Below are positions 62,646 through 64,000 of a stretch of 64,000 nucleotides of DNA, in pieces. The notes below the pieces were generated by a model, which saw only the letters and a program-made list of their open reading frames with translations, was not told where the DNA came from and made no database searches. Within the stretch, counting starts at the first letter, position 1. The number at the start of each line of letters is the position of its first letter. This DNA comes from Undaria pinnatifida (lineage: Eukaryota > Sar > Phaeophyceae > Laminariales > Alariaceae): contig JABAKD010000025.1 in the NCBI GenBank assembly GCA_012845835.1, positions 18,837,476 through 18,901,475 on the forward strand, written 5' to 3'. A program made the translations under genes and the position numbers.

Positions 62646-64000
62646 GTGAGTGCTTGTAGGGAGAAACAGAGAAATAGAAGGACGGGCAGACAAACCGATG
62701 GAGAGGAGATAGACAGACAAGGCGTATAGACGAGACCAACACACGGATGGACTCAAGGCATGCCGACGGGTAGGAGGTAGACAGACGGGGAGACAGGAAG
62801 GGACAGGGCCATGCAGGCGAATAGGCGGACGGACAGACCGAGAAGACATACAGAGGCAGCCAGCCAGACAGGGACAGACAGGCAGACGAAACAAGAGACA
62901 GAGAGATAGAGGGCAAGAACGAGCTTGCCTGAGACACCGCGTTGTTTTATGTTTTTTGGGTGGGACCGGGAGCAGTATGCATCGTGTCGGCAGGGCTCGG
63001 CTAAGCTCACCTGAGCTCTCACCTAGACTGGACTCAGCCCTCGGCTCGCGATTAAGTGCGCTACTATGTTTCCTCCCACCCAAACGAACCGGTGCGCCGA
63101 AGAAACCAAAACTCCGTCGTTCCGCACGTATATCACGGCCGTATATTGAACGTATTGCCGTTTTTTCATGTTTGACTGCACATTTTCTGCCTGTGTCTGA
63201 ATTTGTGAAATAACACTACTCACGATCAGACGTGTATGTACGTTTTGGGTGGTTGCCTTCCCTCCCCCCCCCTGATTGATCCGTAGTCTTGGAGGGCTTT
63301 TGGCTTGTCTTTGTCCTCGGTCCTTGATTGTGAGCCTTCTTGTTTTCGTTTCTCTCAATGTATAATGACGATGTGCAACAATCAACGATCCCACGTTTTG
63401 GCACGTGCTTGTCCCCCGTCTTCTCTTTGGTCCGGGGATGTGCGTTTACCCCAAAGTTTCGACGAAACGTTATCGGTAACACAAGATGATCGCACATATA
63501 CTGTTGCTGCCGCAAAAGAAATTGCTGATGAGCTCATTTGGCTTTCACCAGCACAGGGAACGTTCCATTTTGAGAGGTTTTCTAATATCAATGGAAGCGT
63601 TGAAGTTCAGGGGCCGCTACGCCACACTGTTGCCTCGAGAAGTGTTGTCTCCCACCCACAGTTCCGGTTAGCTTTCTGTTACCGTTACCGGTAACGCATG
63701 TACATGCCTGCTTCGATCCACGGTCTTGGCCCTCTCGTATGGTGGTCTGGGGGCCTTTGATGGTGTTGGGTCTCGGTGGCGTTGGTCCTTGATTCCCCCT
63801 CTCTAGTTACGTTTCTCTCGTTGTAGTAATACCCAAACCACAAGAAGTAATCAGACAAGATGGTCGGCCAGCTGTCAGTCACCACGCAAGGAGTTAACGC
63901 CGCTGGTTTTGGAGCCCCCGTGTGCTTTATCTCCTTTATTTTCGGGTTTTTTTCGATATTTTCATTTTCTTCCATGCTTTCCTTACCAAAGCCACAAGAT
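62646..64000. other. Right edge, probably intron 10 of gene 2
   Basis: A GACAGAC/GGCGGAC-type degenerate repeat to about 62900, then mixed sequence. No exon continuing the EDR2_C domain (FxxxRFKLIP type) was found. Confidence 0.5.

Noticed and set aside
62205-63083. 292-residue minus-strand ORF
   Set aside because: Antisense of gene 2 exon 10 and of the GACAGAC-type repeat; Ser/Pro/Leu composition only.
63305-63694. 129-residue plus-strand ORF with a fairly protein-like middle
   Set aside because: No family recognised, no convincing splice sites and no fit to the expected next part of the EDR2_C domain. Kept only as a possibility.

Overview
The window reads as nuclear DNA of a eukaryote with many long introns, and most likely a brown alga (kelp or Ectocarpus type) or a related stramenopile. 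Support for this: small exons of 60-230 bp with GTGAGT, GTGCGT or GTACGC donors and CAG acceptors, introns of 0.3-16 kb, GC-rich exons in repeat-rich DNA, no operons, and many simple repeats, MITE-like elements, tRNA-derived SINE-like elements and one LINE remnant. The lineage is an inference from gene style, not from a marker gene.

Two split genes can be assembled by hand with intron phases that agree at almost every junction. Gene 1 is on the minus strand (31919 down to 280). It has 17 coding exons and encodes 709 residues: a myristoylation-type N-terminus, a complete PPP-family Ser/Thr phosphatase domain with every metal-binding motif, and C-terminal EF-hands. This is the PPEF/rdgC type of calcium-regulated phosphatase. 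Its first intron is 15.6 kb. Gene 2 is on the plus strand (probable start 32375, running to 62645 and off the right edge). It has ten exons in the window. They give a possible membrane anchor, a PX phosphoinositide-binding domain, a long glycine-rich section and the first half of an EDR2 C-terminal (DUF1336) domain. Its proposed first intron is 15.8 kb. The two genes are head to head with about 455 bp between start codons, so 31920-32374 is probably a shared promoter.

Layout: 1-16.2 kb holds gene 1 exons 2-17. 16.2-31.8 kb is intron 1 of gene 1, filled with minisatellites and dispersed repeats. 31.8-32.6 kb holds the two first exons and the promoter. 32.6-48.3 kb is the proposed intron 1 of gene 2, with a LINE fragment, large inverted repeats, a 176-bp-arm palindrome and a TIR element. 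48.3-64 kb holds gene 2 exons 2-10 with MITEs, microsatellites and a four-copy repeat.

The most unusual signal is recurrent local duplication of exon edges together with their splice sites. In gene 1 the exon 2 donor and the exon 7 donor have become tandem arrays inside the following introns, the exon 7 acceptor is copied twice upstream, and an EF-hand exon has a second in-phase copy. In gene 2 the 3' edge of exon 9 is copied downstream with its donor and its microsatellite. The result is many decoy or alternative splice sites beside real exons.
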